Of a stretch of DNA of 64,000 bases, positions 1 to 7,907 are shown piece by piece. Origin of the DNA: JAUSFM01 sp964343705 (GTDB lineage Archaea; Nanobdellota; Nanobdellia; Woesearchaeales; UBA12501). Numbering within the stretch: the stretch's first letter is position 1; each line of letters begins with the position of its first letter. Location: contig CAYFJX010000008.1 of the NCBI GenBank assembly GCA_964343705.1, positions 14,207 through 78,206 of the forward strand. The letters are read 5' to 3'. The translations under genes and the position numbers were made by a program. The notes under the pieces are model-generated. The model saw only the letters and a program-made list of their open reading frames with translations, searched no databases and had not been told where the DNA came from.

Positions 1-255
1 GCTTCATGCGCACAAAACAATGTTGATCACCAAGTAGGCATTGCAATTGATAAATACCAAGAAAAAGTACAAGCAGGAGAACTGGTGGTGCTTGGCGCAA
101 TGTTTGACTTAACAGGAGAATTTGGTGGTAGCCCTGGAAAGATTTACATTACCAATGTGAATGGAACAAGTGATGCTTCAGGTATTAGAGAACACACCAT
201 TTTCAAGGGGTATGATGCAAGAATGCTTGAAGAAACAGTACAGCGACTTGAATAA
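1..255 (+). CDS. C-terminal fragment of an unidentified protein
   Basis: The window opens inside this reading frame; 84 codons are visible before a TAA stop. It contains an ASCAQNNVDHQV segment, a hydrophobic strand ELVVLGAMFDLTGEFGG and a short C-terminal helix. The C-x-NNVxHQV plus VLGAMFDL pattern is faintly like the C-terminal half of beta-class carbonic anhydrases, but no complete zinc site is visible, so I do not assign it. The next gene begins 2 nt after its stop on the same strand, so the two are probably co-transcribed. Confidence 0.6.
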   Translation, partial: ASCAQNNVDHQVGIAIDKYQEKVQAGELVVLGAMFDLTGEFGGSPGKIYITNVNGTSDASGIREHTIFKGYDARMLEETVQRLE

Positions 256-257
256 AC

Positions 258-869
258 ATGACAGACATAAAACCAACAAGAAGTGAGCTAATAAAGCTTA
301 AGAAGAAAATCAAACTAGCTAAGTCAGGCCATAAACTGCTAAAGAAAAAGCGGGACGGCCTGATTCTTGACTTTTTTGAGATTATGAAAAAAGCTAAAAC
401 ACTTCGACAGGAACTTGCAGCAGAGTACAAAGAAGCATTAGGCAAAATTAATATTGCTCGGACTCTTGAAAGTGATCTAAAAATAAAGAGTCTTGCACTT
501 GCCATCAAGAACAATCCTGAAATCATGCTTGAAACTAAGAATATTATGGGTGTTGTTGTTCCTAAGATTTCTGCAGAACACCGTAAGACAACTCTTATGG
601 AGCGAGGTTATGGTTTTATTGACAGCAGCGCTGCGATTGATGAAGCTGGAACAGCCTATGAAAAAGTTGTTGAGAAGATTATTGAAGCAGCAGAGACTGA
701 AACTGCCATGAAGAAGATCCTTGCAGAAATTGAAAAGACAAAAAGGCGTGTAAATGCTCTTGAATTCGCTGTTATCCCCCAGATGGAGAAGGATGGCAAG
801 TTCATCAAGCTACGGCTTGAAGAAATGGAACGAGAGAATGTTTTCCGTCTTAAACGGATTAAGGCTTAG
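258..869 (+). CDS. atpD: A/V-type ATP synthase subunit D
   Basis: Predicted central-stalk subunit D of the archaeal A-type ATP synthase, the coiled-coil rotor axle inside the A3B3 head on the cytoplasmic face. The 203-residue length is normal. The N-terminus carries the family signature KPTRSELIKLKKKI. Long amphipathic helices fill residues 1-75 and 125-195, with the short central segment in between. The last three bases overlap the stop of the convergent gene at 866-1657. No other ATPase subunit lies in the window; they would have to be upstream. Confidence 0.9.
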   Translation: MTDIKPTRSELIKLKKKIKLAKSGHKLLKKKRDGLILDFFEIMKKAKTLRQELAAEYKEALGKINIARTLESDLKIKSLALAIKNNPEIMLETKNIMGVVVPKISAEHRKTTLMERGYGFIDSSAAIDEAGTAYEKVVEKIIEAAETETAMKKILAEIEKTKRRVNALEFAVIPQMEKDGKFIKLRLEEMERENVFRLKRIKA

Positions 870-1657
870 ATCATCTTTTTCTTAGCAAAGAGGTAAGTTA
901 CATACCCACTTGCTAGAGCAATAAGAAATGACACTAGAGTTCCATAAATAATCCCTTGTGTTGGATACAAGTAATACACTGCAACTGCATACACAACAAC
1001 ATTAAACGACCCAGTTAAACCAGTTACTTTCATCAACGCTGCTGAAAATGCCGCACCTCGTGCTTGATATGAAATAATCATTGTTGATAAGAAAATTGCA
1101 GGAAAACTTGCAAACAAACCACCCATCAAAGGACCACCAACTTTAGCCATGACAACTGCAAAGGTAATAATACTTCCAGTAAGTAATGCACGGAAAAGGA
1201 TTTGACCAGGTCTGTATTTGATTTTCTTTGTTGGTGGTGCAGGAAGATGCAATACTTTTTCTAAGTAATAATAAGATGCCAGCAAAAACAATGCAAAAAC
1301 AAGTAGAGTATACTTGAAATTAAGTGGCCGAGACAAAGCACCATAACCAATAAGTAACCATGCTACAAGTGCGATGGCAACTGCTCTCCAAAAACCCTTT
1401 TTTACCCATGCACAATACAATGCAATAAAAGCACAACTACCTGCAAAAGCTAAGGGCATGATAGTAGTTGCTTGAGCTGCTGCTACAGGTGATTGTGTCC
1501 AGCCAATAAAAAACAATGCTATAAGTGCTGTGCCAGGAAGGCCAGTTAGAACACCACCTATTTTAGTGCCAAATCGTTCTGCAATAAGTGTGGTGGTTGG
1601 TATCCATATACTTGCCACGATAAATGTGATAATCAGTTTGACGATGAATGGGTCCAT
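866..1657 (-). CDS. Polytopic membrane protein, DUF3147-like
   Basis: A 263-residue protein with about eight hydrophobic helices. Two related motifs, GGVLTGLPGTALIALFFIG near residue 35 and GGLFASFPAIFLSTMIISY near residue 180, suggest an internal duplication of two four-helix halves, as in DUF3147-type proteins. Transport function is likely but the substrate cannot be read. I chose the ATG at 1657 because the frame upstream is not hydrophobic and runs through the structured element at 1699-1799. That element lies 42 nt upstream in sense orientation and may be part of the leader. Confidence 0.7.
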   Translation of the reverse strand: MDPFIVKLIITFIVASIWIPTTTLIAERFGTKIGGVLTGLPGTALIALFFIGWTQSPVAAAQATTIMPLAFAGSCAFIALYCAWVKKGFWRAVAIALVAWLLIGYGALSRPLNFKYTLLVFALFLLASYYYLEKVLHLPAPPTKKIKYRPGQILFRALLTGSIITFAVVMAKVGGPLMGGLFASFPAIFLSTMIISYQARGAAFSAALMKVTGLTGSFNVVVYAVAVYYLYPTQGIIYGTLVSFLIALASGYVTYLFAKKKMI

Positions 1658-1698
1658 TGTAAGACCTGAGATAAGTGAATATATAAAACTTGTTGTGC

Positions 1699-1799
1699 CA
1701 TTACTGCGGAGCCAAACTGTCCGCATCCAGCGGACAGTAAATACGCCAGAGCACCTGCATAAATCGGTGCTCTGGCTGACAAACTCCAAGGCAGTAATG
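1699..1799 (-). ncRNA. Structured element family 1, copy 1
   Basis: Read on the minus strand, a perfect terminal stem (CATTACTGC with GCAGTAATG) closes over the conserved GCCTTGGAGT. A long hairpin GCCAGAGCACC/GGTGCTCTGGC follows with the 10-nt loop GATTTATGCA, then a hairpin CTGTCCGC/GCGGACAG with loop TGGA. The order, loops and terminal stem recur at 28397-28506 and 53017-53128 with different paired bases. It lies just upstream of the membrane-protein gene starting at 1657. It may be a cis-acting leader, an ncRNA, or a hairpin-ended mobile repeat. Confidence 0.6.
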
Positions 1800-1809
1800 A
1801 CCAAGCACA

Positions 1810-1820
1810 TACCTTTATAT
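1810..1820 (+). promoter_or_regulatory. TATA box of the DHH gene
   Basis: The stretch CCTTTATATA lies about 25-35 nt before the ATG at 1844, the usual archaeal spacing for a transcript with almost no leader. Confidence 0.55.
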
Positions 1821-1843
1821 ACCCCTGATGTTCTGTCAAGGGT

Positions 1844-2899
1844 ATGATCTCAGAAAAAAAGTGTGAAGAACTCAAAGCAGAGCTTGACAGCTGTGGTAGG
1901 CCATTCTTCTTATTTGACGATGATCCTGACGGTTTCACTTCATTCTTGCTCTTGTACCGCTATAAGCGTGAAGGAAAAGGCATTCCAGTAAAGAGCTCTT
2001 CAGTTAATACTAAGTTTATTGAAGCAATCAAGCGTTATGAACCAGACAAAATATTTATCTTAGACGTTCCAGTGGTAGATGAAGCGTTTGTTGAAGCAAT
2101 GGAAAAGATGAAACTTCCCATTGTATGGCTTGACCATCATGCACCTCCTTCAAAAGATATGCAACAGCGGATTTCTTACTTTAGTCCTAAACTTGAGGAT
2201 GAAAAAGATTCAAGTTCAACAGCAATCAATGCGTATGCTGTGGTTAAAGAACCAAAAGATATCTGGATTGCAATGATTGGTGCTGTGGGTGACTGGCAGA
2301 TTCCACCCTACAAAGACGAGTTTTGCAAAGCATACCCTGAACTTATGGATACTACAATTAACAAACCAGAGGTTGCTTTGTTTGGCACTGAGCTAGGCAA
2401 GCTGGTGAAGCTTGTTTCTTTTATGCTTAAAGGCACCACAAACCAAGTAATGAAGTGTGTAAAAATAATGACACGAATTGAAAACCCTGATGAAATACTC
2501 AAGCAAACAAGCTCCCGCGGGGCATTTCTTATGAAACACAGCAGCAAGGTACAAGAAAAGTATGATGCATTATACAAAGAAGCTAGTGATAGTATTAAAG
2601 AACAAAAAGAAAAAGTTGCAGTGTTTGCCTATCCTGATCAAAAAACAAGTTTTACTAAGGAAATATCTAACGAGCTCTTGTACAACTTCCCAGAAAAAAT
2701 ATTGATGATTGCTCGTGAAAAAAGTGGTGAAATGAAAATAAGTTTGAGAAGCGCAGGAAAACCAATTATTGGATCACTCAAAAAAGCACTTGCAGGAGTG
2801 CAGGGTTATGGTGGTGGTCATGATCACGCATGTGGTGCGTGTGTGAAAAAGAGAGATTTCGAAACATTTATAGAACAGTTTAGAAAAGAAGTAGCATAA
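1844..2899 (+). CDS. DHH/DHHA1 family phosphoesterase (archaeal RecJ-like)
   Basis: A 351-residue metal-dependent phosphodiesterase. The N-terminal DHH domain has FDDDPDGFTSF (about residues 24-34) and VWLDHHAP (about 93-100), the Mn-binding aspartate and His-His motifs. The C-terminal DHHA1 domain ends in GYGGGHDHACGA, the substrate-binding glycine-rich loop. Members act as RecJ/GAN-type single-strand exonucleases or as small-nucleotide phosphodiesterases; sequence alone does not decide between them. Archaeal genomes often carry several paralogues, and this length fits the short archaeal RecJ-like group. Transcribed alone or with the transporter 25 nt downstream. Confidence 0.85.
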   Translation: MISEKKCEELKAELDSCGRPFFLFDDDPDGFTSFLLLYRYKREGKGIPVKSSSVNTKFIEAIKRYEPDKIFILDVPVVDEAFVEAMEKMKLPIVWLDHHAPPSKDMQQRISYFSPKLEDEKDSSSTAINAYAVVKEPKDIWIAMIGAVGDWQIPPYKDEFCKAYPELMDTTINKPEVALFGTELGKLVKLVSFMLKGTTNQVMKCVKIMTRIENPDEILKQTSSRGAFLMKHSSKVQEKYDALYKEASDSIKEQKEKVAVFAYPDQKTSFTKEISNELLYNFPEKILMIAREKSGEMKISLRSAGKPIIGSLKKALAGVQGYGGGHDHACGACVKKRDFETFIEQFRKEVA

Positions 2900-2923
2900 A
2901 TAACAAGGTAAGAGGTGTGATAG

Positions 2924-3802
2924 GTGAAAAGTAAACTAGTGTCTCATTGTTCTATTTTCACAGCATCATTAGCACTAGCATTTATTGGAGTATTCGTCAA
3001 ACTTATCGACGGTGCAGTACCAAGTTTCACTATTGCTTTTTTCAGAGCACTATTAGGGTTCTTATTCCTTCTCTGTATAGTTCCATTTATAGACAAAAGT
3101 GTATTCAAGAATTTTAGGGAGAACGCGCGCAACTATGCACTCACTGGCTTGCTTATGGCAGCAGCGTTTACTGTAGCGATTATTGCCTTAAACAATGCTC
3201 CTGTATCTAATGTGATTATGATACTCGCTACCAATGTCATTTTTGTTGCCTTGCTAGCATCTCACTTTCTGCATGAGAAGATTACCAATCGGGAAAAGAT
3301 TGCCATGGTAGTGGGAATTGTCGGTGTTGCTGTCATCAATCCCTTCAAAGGAGGATATGCTCTTGGCAATGGTTTAGCCTTGCTTGCCGCAGTTATAGGA
3401 GCATGCCTCATTGTCTACATGCGATATGAAGGAAAAGGCCACACACCAGGAACAAGCATGTGGTTCTTATTTTTTGCAGCTTTGTTCCTTTCACCAACAC
3501 CTTTTATCTGGGGAGTTGGAGATATACTAAGTAAATGGTACTGGATACTACTGCTTGGAATTTTGTGCACTGGCCTTGCGTACTTCCTTTTCAACTTTGG
3601 GATTGAAAATGTGAAAGCAGAAGATGTATCACTGCTTATGATGATCAGCCAGCCAGTATTTGCAATTACCCTTGCTTACTTTCTAATTGGAGAAGTACCA
3701 TCTCAGAATGTACTATGGGGAGGAGCAATCCTGTTATTGGCAGGGTTCATACTTGAATCAGGTAAGAAGTTCTGCCCAAGTCATATATTAAAGAAGATAT
3801 AA
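2924..3802 (+). CDS. EamA/DMT-superfamily permease
   Basis: A 292-residue protein with about ten transmembrane helices in two EamA repeats (roughly residues 8-135 and 145-285). Typical cues include FFRALLGFLFLL near residue 40 and the conserved LLMMISQPVFAITLAYFLIG near residue 240. The family moves amino acids, nucleotide sugars or other metabolites; the substrate is unknown. The start is GTG at 2924, preceded by the purine-rich AGAGGTGTGAT. It follows the DHH gene by 24 nt and may share its transcript. Confidence 0.85.
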   Translation: MKSKLVSHCSIFTASLALAFIGVFVKLIDGAVPSFTIAFFRALLGFLFLLCIVPFIDKSVFKNFRENARNYALTGLLMAAAFTVAIIALNNAPVSNVIMILATNVIFVALLASHFLHEKITNREKIAMVVGIVGVAVINPFKGGYALGNGLALLAAVIGACLIVYMRYEGKGHTPGTSMWFLFFAALFLSPTPFIWGVGDILSKWYWILLLGILCTGLAYFLFNFGIENVKAEDVSLLMMISQPVFAITLAYFLIGEVPSQNVLWGGAILLLAGFILESGKKFCPSHILKKI

Positions 3803-3812
3803 AGAAAAAAAA

Positions 3813-4046
3813 TTACATTTTTTCGAGTGCTTCCTTCATCATAGGAAGTACTGCTTCAGCTTCTTCTTGAGTCATACGTCCAAGCTTTGCAAACTTAAGC
3901 TCGCCAGCTACGTTCTTGTTTTCCCTGCTGATTTGCATTTTTTTAACGCCCTCGTTATAAGAGCAGATTGCTACTGTAATCTTTGTTTTTTCGAATTCTA
4001 CTGACTTTTCAAAGAGTCGTTGGTCTAAATTTGGGTCAAATGGCAT
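3813..4046 (-). CDS. Small conserved-looking protein of unknown function
   Basis: A 77-residue soluble protein starting MPFDPNLDQRL, with a beta-rich centre (TKITVAICSYNEGVKKMQIS) and an acidic helical C-terminus (TQEEAEAVLPMMKEALEKM). I do not recognise the family. I prefer the ATG at 4046 over the in-frame ATG three codons upstream, because GGAG lies about 9 nt before it. The first 17 bases of this gene are duplicated at 4154-4170, on the other side of a hairpin element; the insertion appears to have duplicated the start while leaving this copy usable. Confidence 0.65.
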   Translation of the reverse strand: MPFDPNLDQRLFEKSVEFEKTKITVAICSYNEGVKKMQISRENKNVAGELKFAKLGRMTQEEAEAVLPMMKEALEKM

Positions 4047-4170
4047 ATAGATCATCTCCGTGTTTGGTTATCAATTGAGTCGCACATCCAAGGTGAGTTC
4101 CGAATCCAATGAGGAACTCGCCCACATTTTGAGTCTTTTGTGTAACAAAAGACTTTGGGTCAAATGGCAT
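4030..4170 (-). repeat. Hairpin element family 2, copy A, with 17-nt direct repeats
   Basis: The 17-mer TTTGGGTCAAATGGCAT occurs at 4030-4046 and 4154-4170. The 107 nt between carry, on the plus strand, CCAAGGTG, a hairpin GAGTTCC/GGAACTC, then CCACATTTTG, then a hairpin TCTTTTGT/ACAAAAGA. The same motifs in the same order occur at 27552-27661, between a different direct repeat. This looks like a small non-autonomous insertion with long target duplications. Confidence 0.6.
4036..4170 (-). CDS. Possible 44-residue ORF made by an element insertion
   Basis: The duplicated start (MPFDPKSFVT) opens a 44-codon frame through the hairpin element at 4047-4153. It stops inside the true start region of the gene below, overlapping it by 11 nt. 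It has a strong Shine-Dalgarno sequence, GGAGG, 8 nt before the ATG, which was probably the original site of the downstream gene. The related element at 27552-27661 does not keep this frame, so coding here is probably accidental, although translation could couple to the downstream gene. Confidence 0.3.
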   Translation of the reverse strand: MPFDPKSFVTQKTQNVGEFLIGFGTHLGCATQLITKHGDDLYAI

Positions 4171-4720
4171 TTTTTGTTTCCTCCGTCGTTATGATACCTA
4201 GGAAATATTTGTACTCAGTTATATAGGTTTCGATAAAATGCTCCCACTGGACACAATTTTCGTCAAAGACGAAAATGCGCATCTGAGCTTTGCTCAGATT
4301 GCACTGGACATACATGGATGGCTTTGCCTGATAAGTATTATTTCTGCCCGAAAAGTAGCATATCTTTGGATTTTGTCAGAGTTTAACATCGCGATTAAGA
4401 GAAGTTCGGTTTTGAGGCAACCCACACCAAAAAAATTTGGGAAACATTCGGGAAATCGCTTGGCGATTTAGGCGAAGCCGACCGAATTTTCCTGATAATT
4501 CCTGTTAGTTTCTTTTCCCATACGTAGTGTGGGAAAATTTCGTCCGAAAAGTTTTTTCGGGGGCGTTCCATCTTTGGAGCGAATAGCGACTATCCAGAAC
4601 ATGTATCTAAGGGCACACTCATTTTACATCTATAATCTGGGAAATCTTTTACTGCTATTCAAGGGGTTCGGGGGCGAAGAAGAGCAGACTAATTATCTCT
4701 TTTAGGCGGTAATAAATGCA
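4171..4720. other. Hairpin-rich intergenic region
   Basis: No convincing gene is present; the longest frame (4238-4471) has no family resemblance. The stretch is packed with short inverted repeats: AAATCGC TTG GCGATTT, CCCATACGTAGTGTGGG, CCGAAAAGTTTTTTCGG and GGCGAAGCC. It shares the words ATTCCTGTTA and TTTTCC with the intergenic DNA at 6300-6360. It resembles the intergenic material around the 183-nt repeat and probably belongs to the same repeat family. Confidence 0.5.
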
Positions 4721-4724
4721 AAGC

Positions 4725-4737
4725 TTTATATAGTTAA
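4725..4737 (+). promoter_or_regulatory. TATA box of the MNT-HEPN operon
   Basis: GCTTTATATAG lies about 40-50 nt before the ATG at 4776, implying a short leader for the toxin-antitoxin pair. Confidence 0.5.
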
Positions 4738-4775
4738 ATCCTATTTTTAGGATAAATCAAACCTAAAAAAGAAAA

Positions 4776-5387
4776 ATGCTAAAAAAATCATATCAAGTCT
4801 TGGATGTCTTTGTAACTAATCCAACTATTACATACTTATTTGGGGATGTTAAAGGGCGGATTGGTAGCAAATCAGAAAGTTATACCTACAATTCTCTTAA
4901 ATCATTTGTAAAAGAAGGAATATTAACCAAAGATAAAAGAGGGGGCGTAGCAATTTACAAGATCACAGATTCCCCTAAAGCAATTTCGTTCTTATCAATG
5001 GCTGCTGAATACAAAGCATGGAATAGAAAAGGCATTCCAATTGATAATATTATAGAAGTTATCAAAAAAGCGAAAATTAATTTTTTGACTTTGTTAATTA
5101 CTGGAAGTTATGTTAAAGGAAAGCAAACAGCAAAATCTGATCTTGATCTTGTTTTAATTGTTCCAAGTGATGTTAAGAAAATAACAGCAAGATTAAAACA
5201 ATTTTGTGAGTTGAGTATTCCTGAAATTCATCTGTATGTGTTTACTGATGATGAGTTCAAGCAGATGCTACTAGATGAGAAACATAACTACGGGAAGGAA
5301 ATAGTTAAAAATAATCTCGTCTTTTTTGGAGCAGAAGTCTATTATAAAATAATGTTTGAGGCAATGAAAAATGGGTTCACTTACTGA
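4776..5387 (+). CDS. MNT-type nucleotidyltransferase with N-terminal winged helix
   Basis: A 203-residue protein. Residues 1-75 look like a winged helix-turn-helix (YTYNSLKSFVKEGILTKD). Residues 105-190 form a minimal nucleotidyltransferase with GSYVKGKQTAKSDLDL: the Gly-Ser pair at 110-111 and the catalytic aspartates at 122 and 124. In MNT-HEPN modules the MNT partner neutralises the HEPN toxin, in characterised cases by adding AMP to it. The stop codon overlaps the start of the HEPN gene by 17 nt, as expected for coupled translation. The winged helix may provide autoregulation. Confidence 0.85.
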   Translation: MLKKSYQVLDVFVTNPTITYLFGDVKGRIGSKSESYTYNSLKSFVKEGILTKDKRGGVAIYKITDSPKAISFLSMAAEYKAWNRKGIPIDNIIEVIKKAKINFLTLLITGSYVKGKQTAKSDLDLVLIVPSDVKKITARLKQFCELSIPEIHLYVFTDDEFKQMLLDEKHNYGKEIVKNNLVFFGAEVYYKIMFEAMKNGFTY

Positions 5388-5856
5388 AATATATCTGGAT
5401 AGATCAAATAATGAAGTCATGATAGCAGAATCTCTCAAGAGATTAACTGAGAAAGAGGAAGATAAAGAAAATTTTGATCTTCCAGAAGATATCAGCTTTT
5501 ACAGCGCAGTTATTTCTCATTCGTATTATGCAATATTTTATGCAGCAAAGGCTCTTCTTTTAACGAAGAAAATTGATACAAAAGCTCCAGAAGTTCATAA
5601 GAAAACATTTGAAGAATTTAAGAAACATTTTGTTGATACCAAAGAATTGGATATCAATTTTCTGAAAATATATAAGAAAATGATAGTCAGAGCTGATGAA
5701 CTCTTACAAATATTCAAAGATGAGAAATGGAAGCGTGGTCATTTTACTTATCAAACGATACCTCAAGCAAATAAAGAGCCTGCTGAAGATTCATTGAAAA
5801 ATGCAAAATTTTTCGTCTCAAACATAATGAAGGTTGTAAAAGAATCCAAGAAGTAA
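5371..5856 (+). CDS. HEPN-domain protein (putative toxin partner of MNT)
   Basis: A 161-residue all-helical protein with the HEPN signature ISHSYYAIFYAAKALLL near residue 50 and the C-terminal KRGHFTYQ, matching the RGxFTY-type motif of this subfamily. HEPN proteins of this class are candidate ribonucleases or AMPylation targets held in check by the MNT partner encoded just upstream. A canonical R-x4-6-H RNase motif is not obvious, so catalytic activity is uncertain. Its last 94 nt are overlapped on the opposite strand by the TrmB remnant's open frame. Confidence 0.8.
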   Translation: MGSLTEIYLDRSNNEVMIAESLKRLTEKEEDKENFDLPEDISFYSAVISHSYYAIFYAAKALLLTKKIDTKAPEVHKKTFEEFKKHFVDTKELDINFLKIYKKMIVRADELLQIFKDEKWKRGHFTYQTIPQANKEPAEDSLKNAKFFVSNIMKVVKESKK

Positions 5857-6251
5857 TATTTTTCTTTACAATTATCCCACATAAATTGAAAGAACTTTCT
5901 GTATCCATCAGCTAGCATTTTACTTTTGAGAATGAATTGTAATGGTTCTTCGTATAATTCTCCTGGCTTTACACCAACAAAAGTAACGACATAATCTCCA
6001 AAAATATCAACAGCAGTAGGACTTGAATATTCTTTAGGTAAGAAGCGATAAGGTTTTCCTACTAATTTAAGAATTTCTGGCTTTTCTTTCTTTACTTCGT
6101 GATCAAAGAGATGCATAAATTTTATTCCTCGTTTTTTTCTTTCTTTATCAAAATGTCTAAGATAATGTTGCAATCTCGGATCAAGCCAGAATGCTTTTGT
6201 TCCCATAAAATACACTGTTTGTTTTCTTTCCCGATTTAACGAAAGCGGCAC
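5763..6251 (-). pseudogene. TrmB-family regulator, C-terminal domain only
   Basis: The translated frame matches the sensor half of the intact TrmB-like protein at 7904-8659. Shared features are an FPK/LPK basic strand, an IYGDxV/IFGDYV strand, and the closing YRKFFQFMWDNCKE against YRDYFNHLWKTAK. The N-terminal winged helix is missing: upstream the frame runs into hairpin-rich repeat DNA. Translation beyond KEKYYF merely continues into the antisense of the HEPN gene. It is probably a truncated pseudogene whose 5' part was lost when the repeat arrived. Confidence 0.6.
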
Positions 6252-6360
6252 CGTTAAGAAGTAGAGGTTTACCGTCGTAGAATACGTAAGGGCAATGTAA
6301 AAATTGGATATAATTCCTGTTAAGTTCGTTTTCCGTTACGAAGTCCGGAAAACCTGCGTC

Positions 6361-6543
6361 CGCAGAGTAAAATATGAGTTCCAATTAATTCGAGGCGAAG
6401 CCGAGTCATACTGTCCGTTAGGACTGGGGGTCTGTGTTCAATAGAAAAAGCGTAGCGTTACATCAAGAACAGGAAGAAAGGGCAATTTCTATTTTATCCA
6501 GCACGAAGTGCTACCCAGTTAAAGAGGTTAGGGGGTCGCTGTT
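6361..6543 (+). repeat. 183-nt direct repeat, left copy
   Basis: This block, starting CGCAGAGTAAAAT and ending GGGGGTCGCTGTT, appears identical to 12283-12465 by eye. It contains mini-hairpins GGC-GAA-GCC and GCAC-GAA-GTGC, plus GTCC-GTTA-GGAC. The two copies flank two regulators and the three-gene amino-acid cluster. The 109 nt between the TrmB remnant's frame and the repeat (6252-6360) hold no gene. The AlbA_2 gene starts 60 nt after the repeat, with another GGGGTCGCT word at 6591-6600. Confidence 0.8.
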
Positions 6544-6602
6544 CAGCTTTAGTAAGCTTTTTAATGTTCTACATTTATCTTTAGTAAAAAGGGGTCGCTG
6601 AT

Positions 6603-7907
6603 ATGAAAGAATCCGAAATACTTGAGTTCAAGAAGTCAACAGGAGAGTTGAAAGAGGCTGTTATTTCAATAGGTTCCATTCTCAATAAACATCAAAGAGG
6701 TGATCTTTACTTTGGCGTTAGAAATGATGGCAAAGTTATTGGTCAAACTGTTACAGAAAAAACCATTAGAGATATTTCTAAATCCATTTCTGACCACATT
6801 GAACCAAAGATTTTTCCTAGAATTAAAGAAGTTGTTTTGGAAGGAAAGAAGTGTATCCATGTTGAATTTTCTGGTAACAACATTCCCTATTACGCTTTTG
6901 GTCGGGCTTACATTAGGGTAGGCGATGAAGACAAACAATTAAGTGCAAAAGAATTGGAAAAGATGATTCTTGATAAGAATAAGGAGAAAATGGCTTGGGA
7001 TAAAGAAGTCTGTAAAGAAGCCAAAGTAAGCGACATTAATGTTGAAAAATTGAAGTGGTTTCTGAAGAAAGCAGGAAAGAGTTTTGATAATGTTGAAAAC
7101 TCATTGAAAAAGTTAAGTCTTCTTTCAAAAGGAAAACTGCTTAACACTGCTGTGATTCTATTTGCTAAAAATCCAGAAAACTTTTTCCCAAATGCAAAAT
7201 TACGATGTGCAGTTTTTGGGAAAACAACAGCAGTAACTATTGATATGCAACAGTTTACAGGTGATCTGTTTACTCTGATTGAGAAAGCTGAAAAATACAT
7301 TCTTGAAAATATCCACATAGGAATGAGAGTTGAAGGGATGTACAGGGTTGATGTTCCAGAAATAGATAAAGAAGCTTTTAGGGAAGCAATCATTAATGCT
7401 TTTTGCCACAGGAATTATTATCTTTATGATTCAGTGAATATTGCCGTCTTTAAAGATAGGTTGGAAATTAGAAATCCTGGCTTACTTTATGGTGGATTGA
7501 CAATTGAAAGAATCAAAAATGAAGAAGTTTCTGAGCGAAGAAATGAATTACTTGCTGAGATGTTTCACCAAATTCATTTCGTGGAGAGATGGGGTAGAGG
7601 CATTAGTCTGATTCTATCAAAAGAGCCAAAAACAGAATTTAAAGAAGTGGGAAGACAGTTTATTGTTAAATTCAAGAGGAAAGTACAAATTGTAGAAACT
7701 ACCCAAAAGACTACCCAAAAGACTACCCAAAAGATAATTTCTCTGATCAAAGAAAAACCGGCAATTACAAGAGAAGAATTAGCTAAAATTCTTAATATCT
7801 CATCAGATGGTGTAAAATATCATCTTAATAATTTAAAGAAAAGTGGTGTTTTGAAAAGGGTTGGTGGAAGGAAGGAGGGCCATTGGGAGATTGTGGAGAA
7901 AAATTAG
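6603..7907 (+). CDS. AlbA_2 (Schlafen-like) domain transcriptional regulator
   Basis: A 434-residue protein of the RecG-like/AlbA_2 regulator group. Residues 1-115 are the AlbA_2 domain (EFKKSTGELKEA; GDLYFGVRNDGKVIGQ). Residues 240-350 contain the HATPase_c_4-like region (AFREAIINAFCHRNY; RLEIRNPGLLYGG; RWGRGI). Residues 385-430 are a winged HTH (TREELAKILNISSDGVKYH). Between the last two lies a threefold TTQK repeat encoded by a 12-nt tandem repeat at 7698-7733. Such proteins are often found near defence and mobile genes. It overlaps the end of the convergent TrmB gene by 4 nt. Confidence 0.85.
   Translation: MKESEILEFKKSTGELKEAVISIGSILNKHQRGDLYFGVRNDGKVIGQTVTEKTIRDISKSISDHIEPKIFPRIKEVVLEGKKCIHVEFSGNNIPYYAFGRAYIRVGDEDKQLSAKELEKMILDKNKEKMAWDKEVCKEAKVSDINVEKLKWFLKKAGKSFDNVENSLKKLSLLSKGKLLNTAVILFAKNPENFFPNAKLRCAVFGKTTAVTIDMQQFTGDLFTLIEKAEKYILENIHIGMRVEGMYRVDVPEIDKEAFREAIINAFCHRNYYLYDSVNIAVFKDRLEIRNPGLLYGGLTIERIKNEEVSERRNELLAEMFHQIHFVERWGRGISLILSKEPKTEFKEVGRQFIVKFKRKVQIVETTQKTTQKTTQKIISLIKEKPAITREELAKILNISSDGVKYHLNNLKKSGVLKRVGGRKEGHWEIVEKN
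7698..7733 (+). repeat. 12-nt tandem repeat, three units
   Basis: ACTACCCAAAAG is repeated three times without change inside the AlbA_2 gene, encoding the TTQK linker repeats before the HTH. Unit gain or loss would keep the frame and change linker length. Confidence 0.9.

Noticed and set aside
4128..4153. TCTTTTGT/ACAAAAGA hairpin as a simple terminator
   Set aside because: It recurs with the same surrounding motifs at 27637-27660 and inside flanking direct repeats, so it belongs to a larger element.
4238..4471. 77-codon plus-strand ORF
   Set aside because: It runs through hairpin-rich repeat DNA, has no ribosome site and no protein-like pattern.
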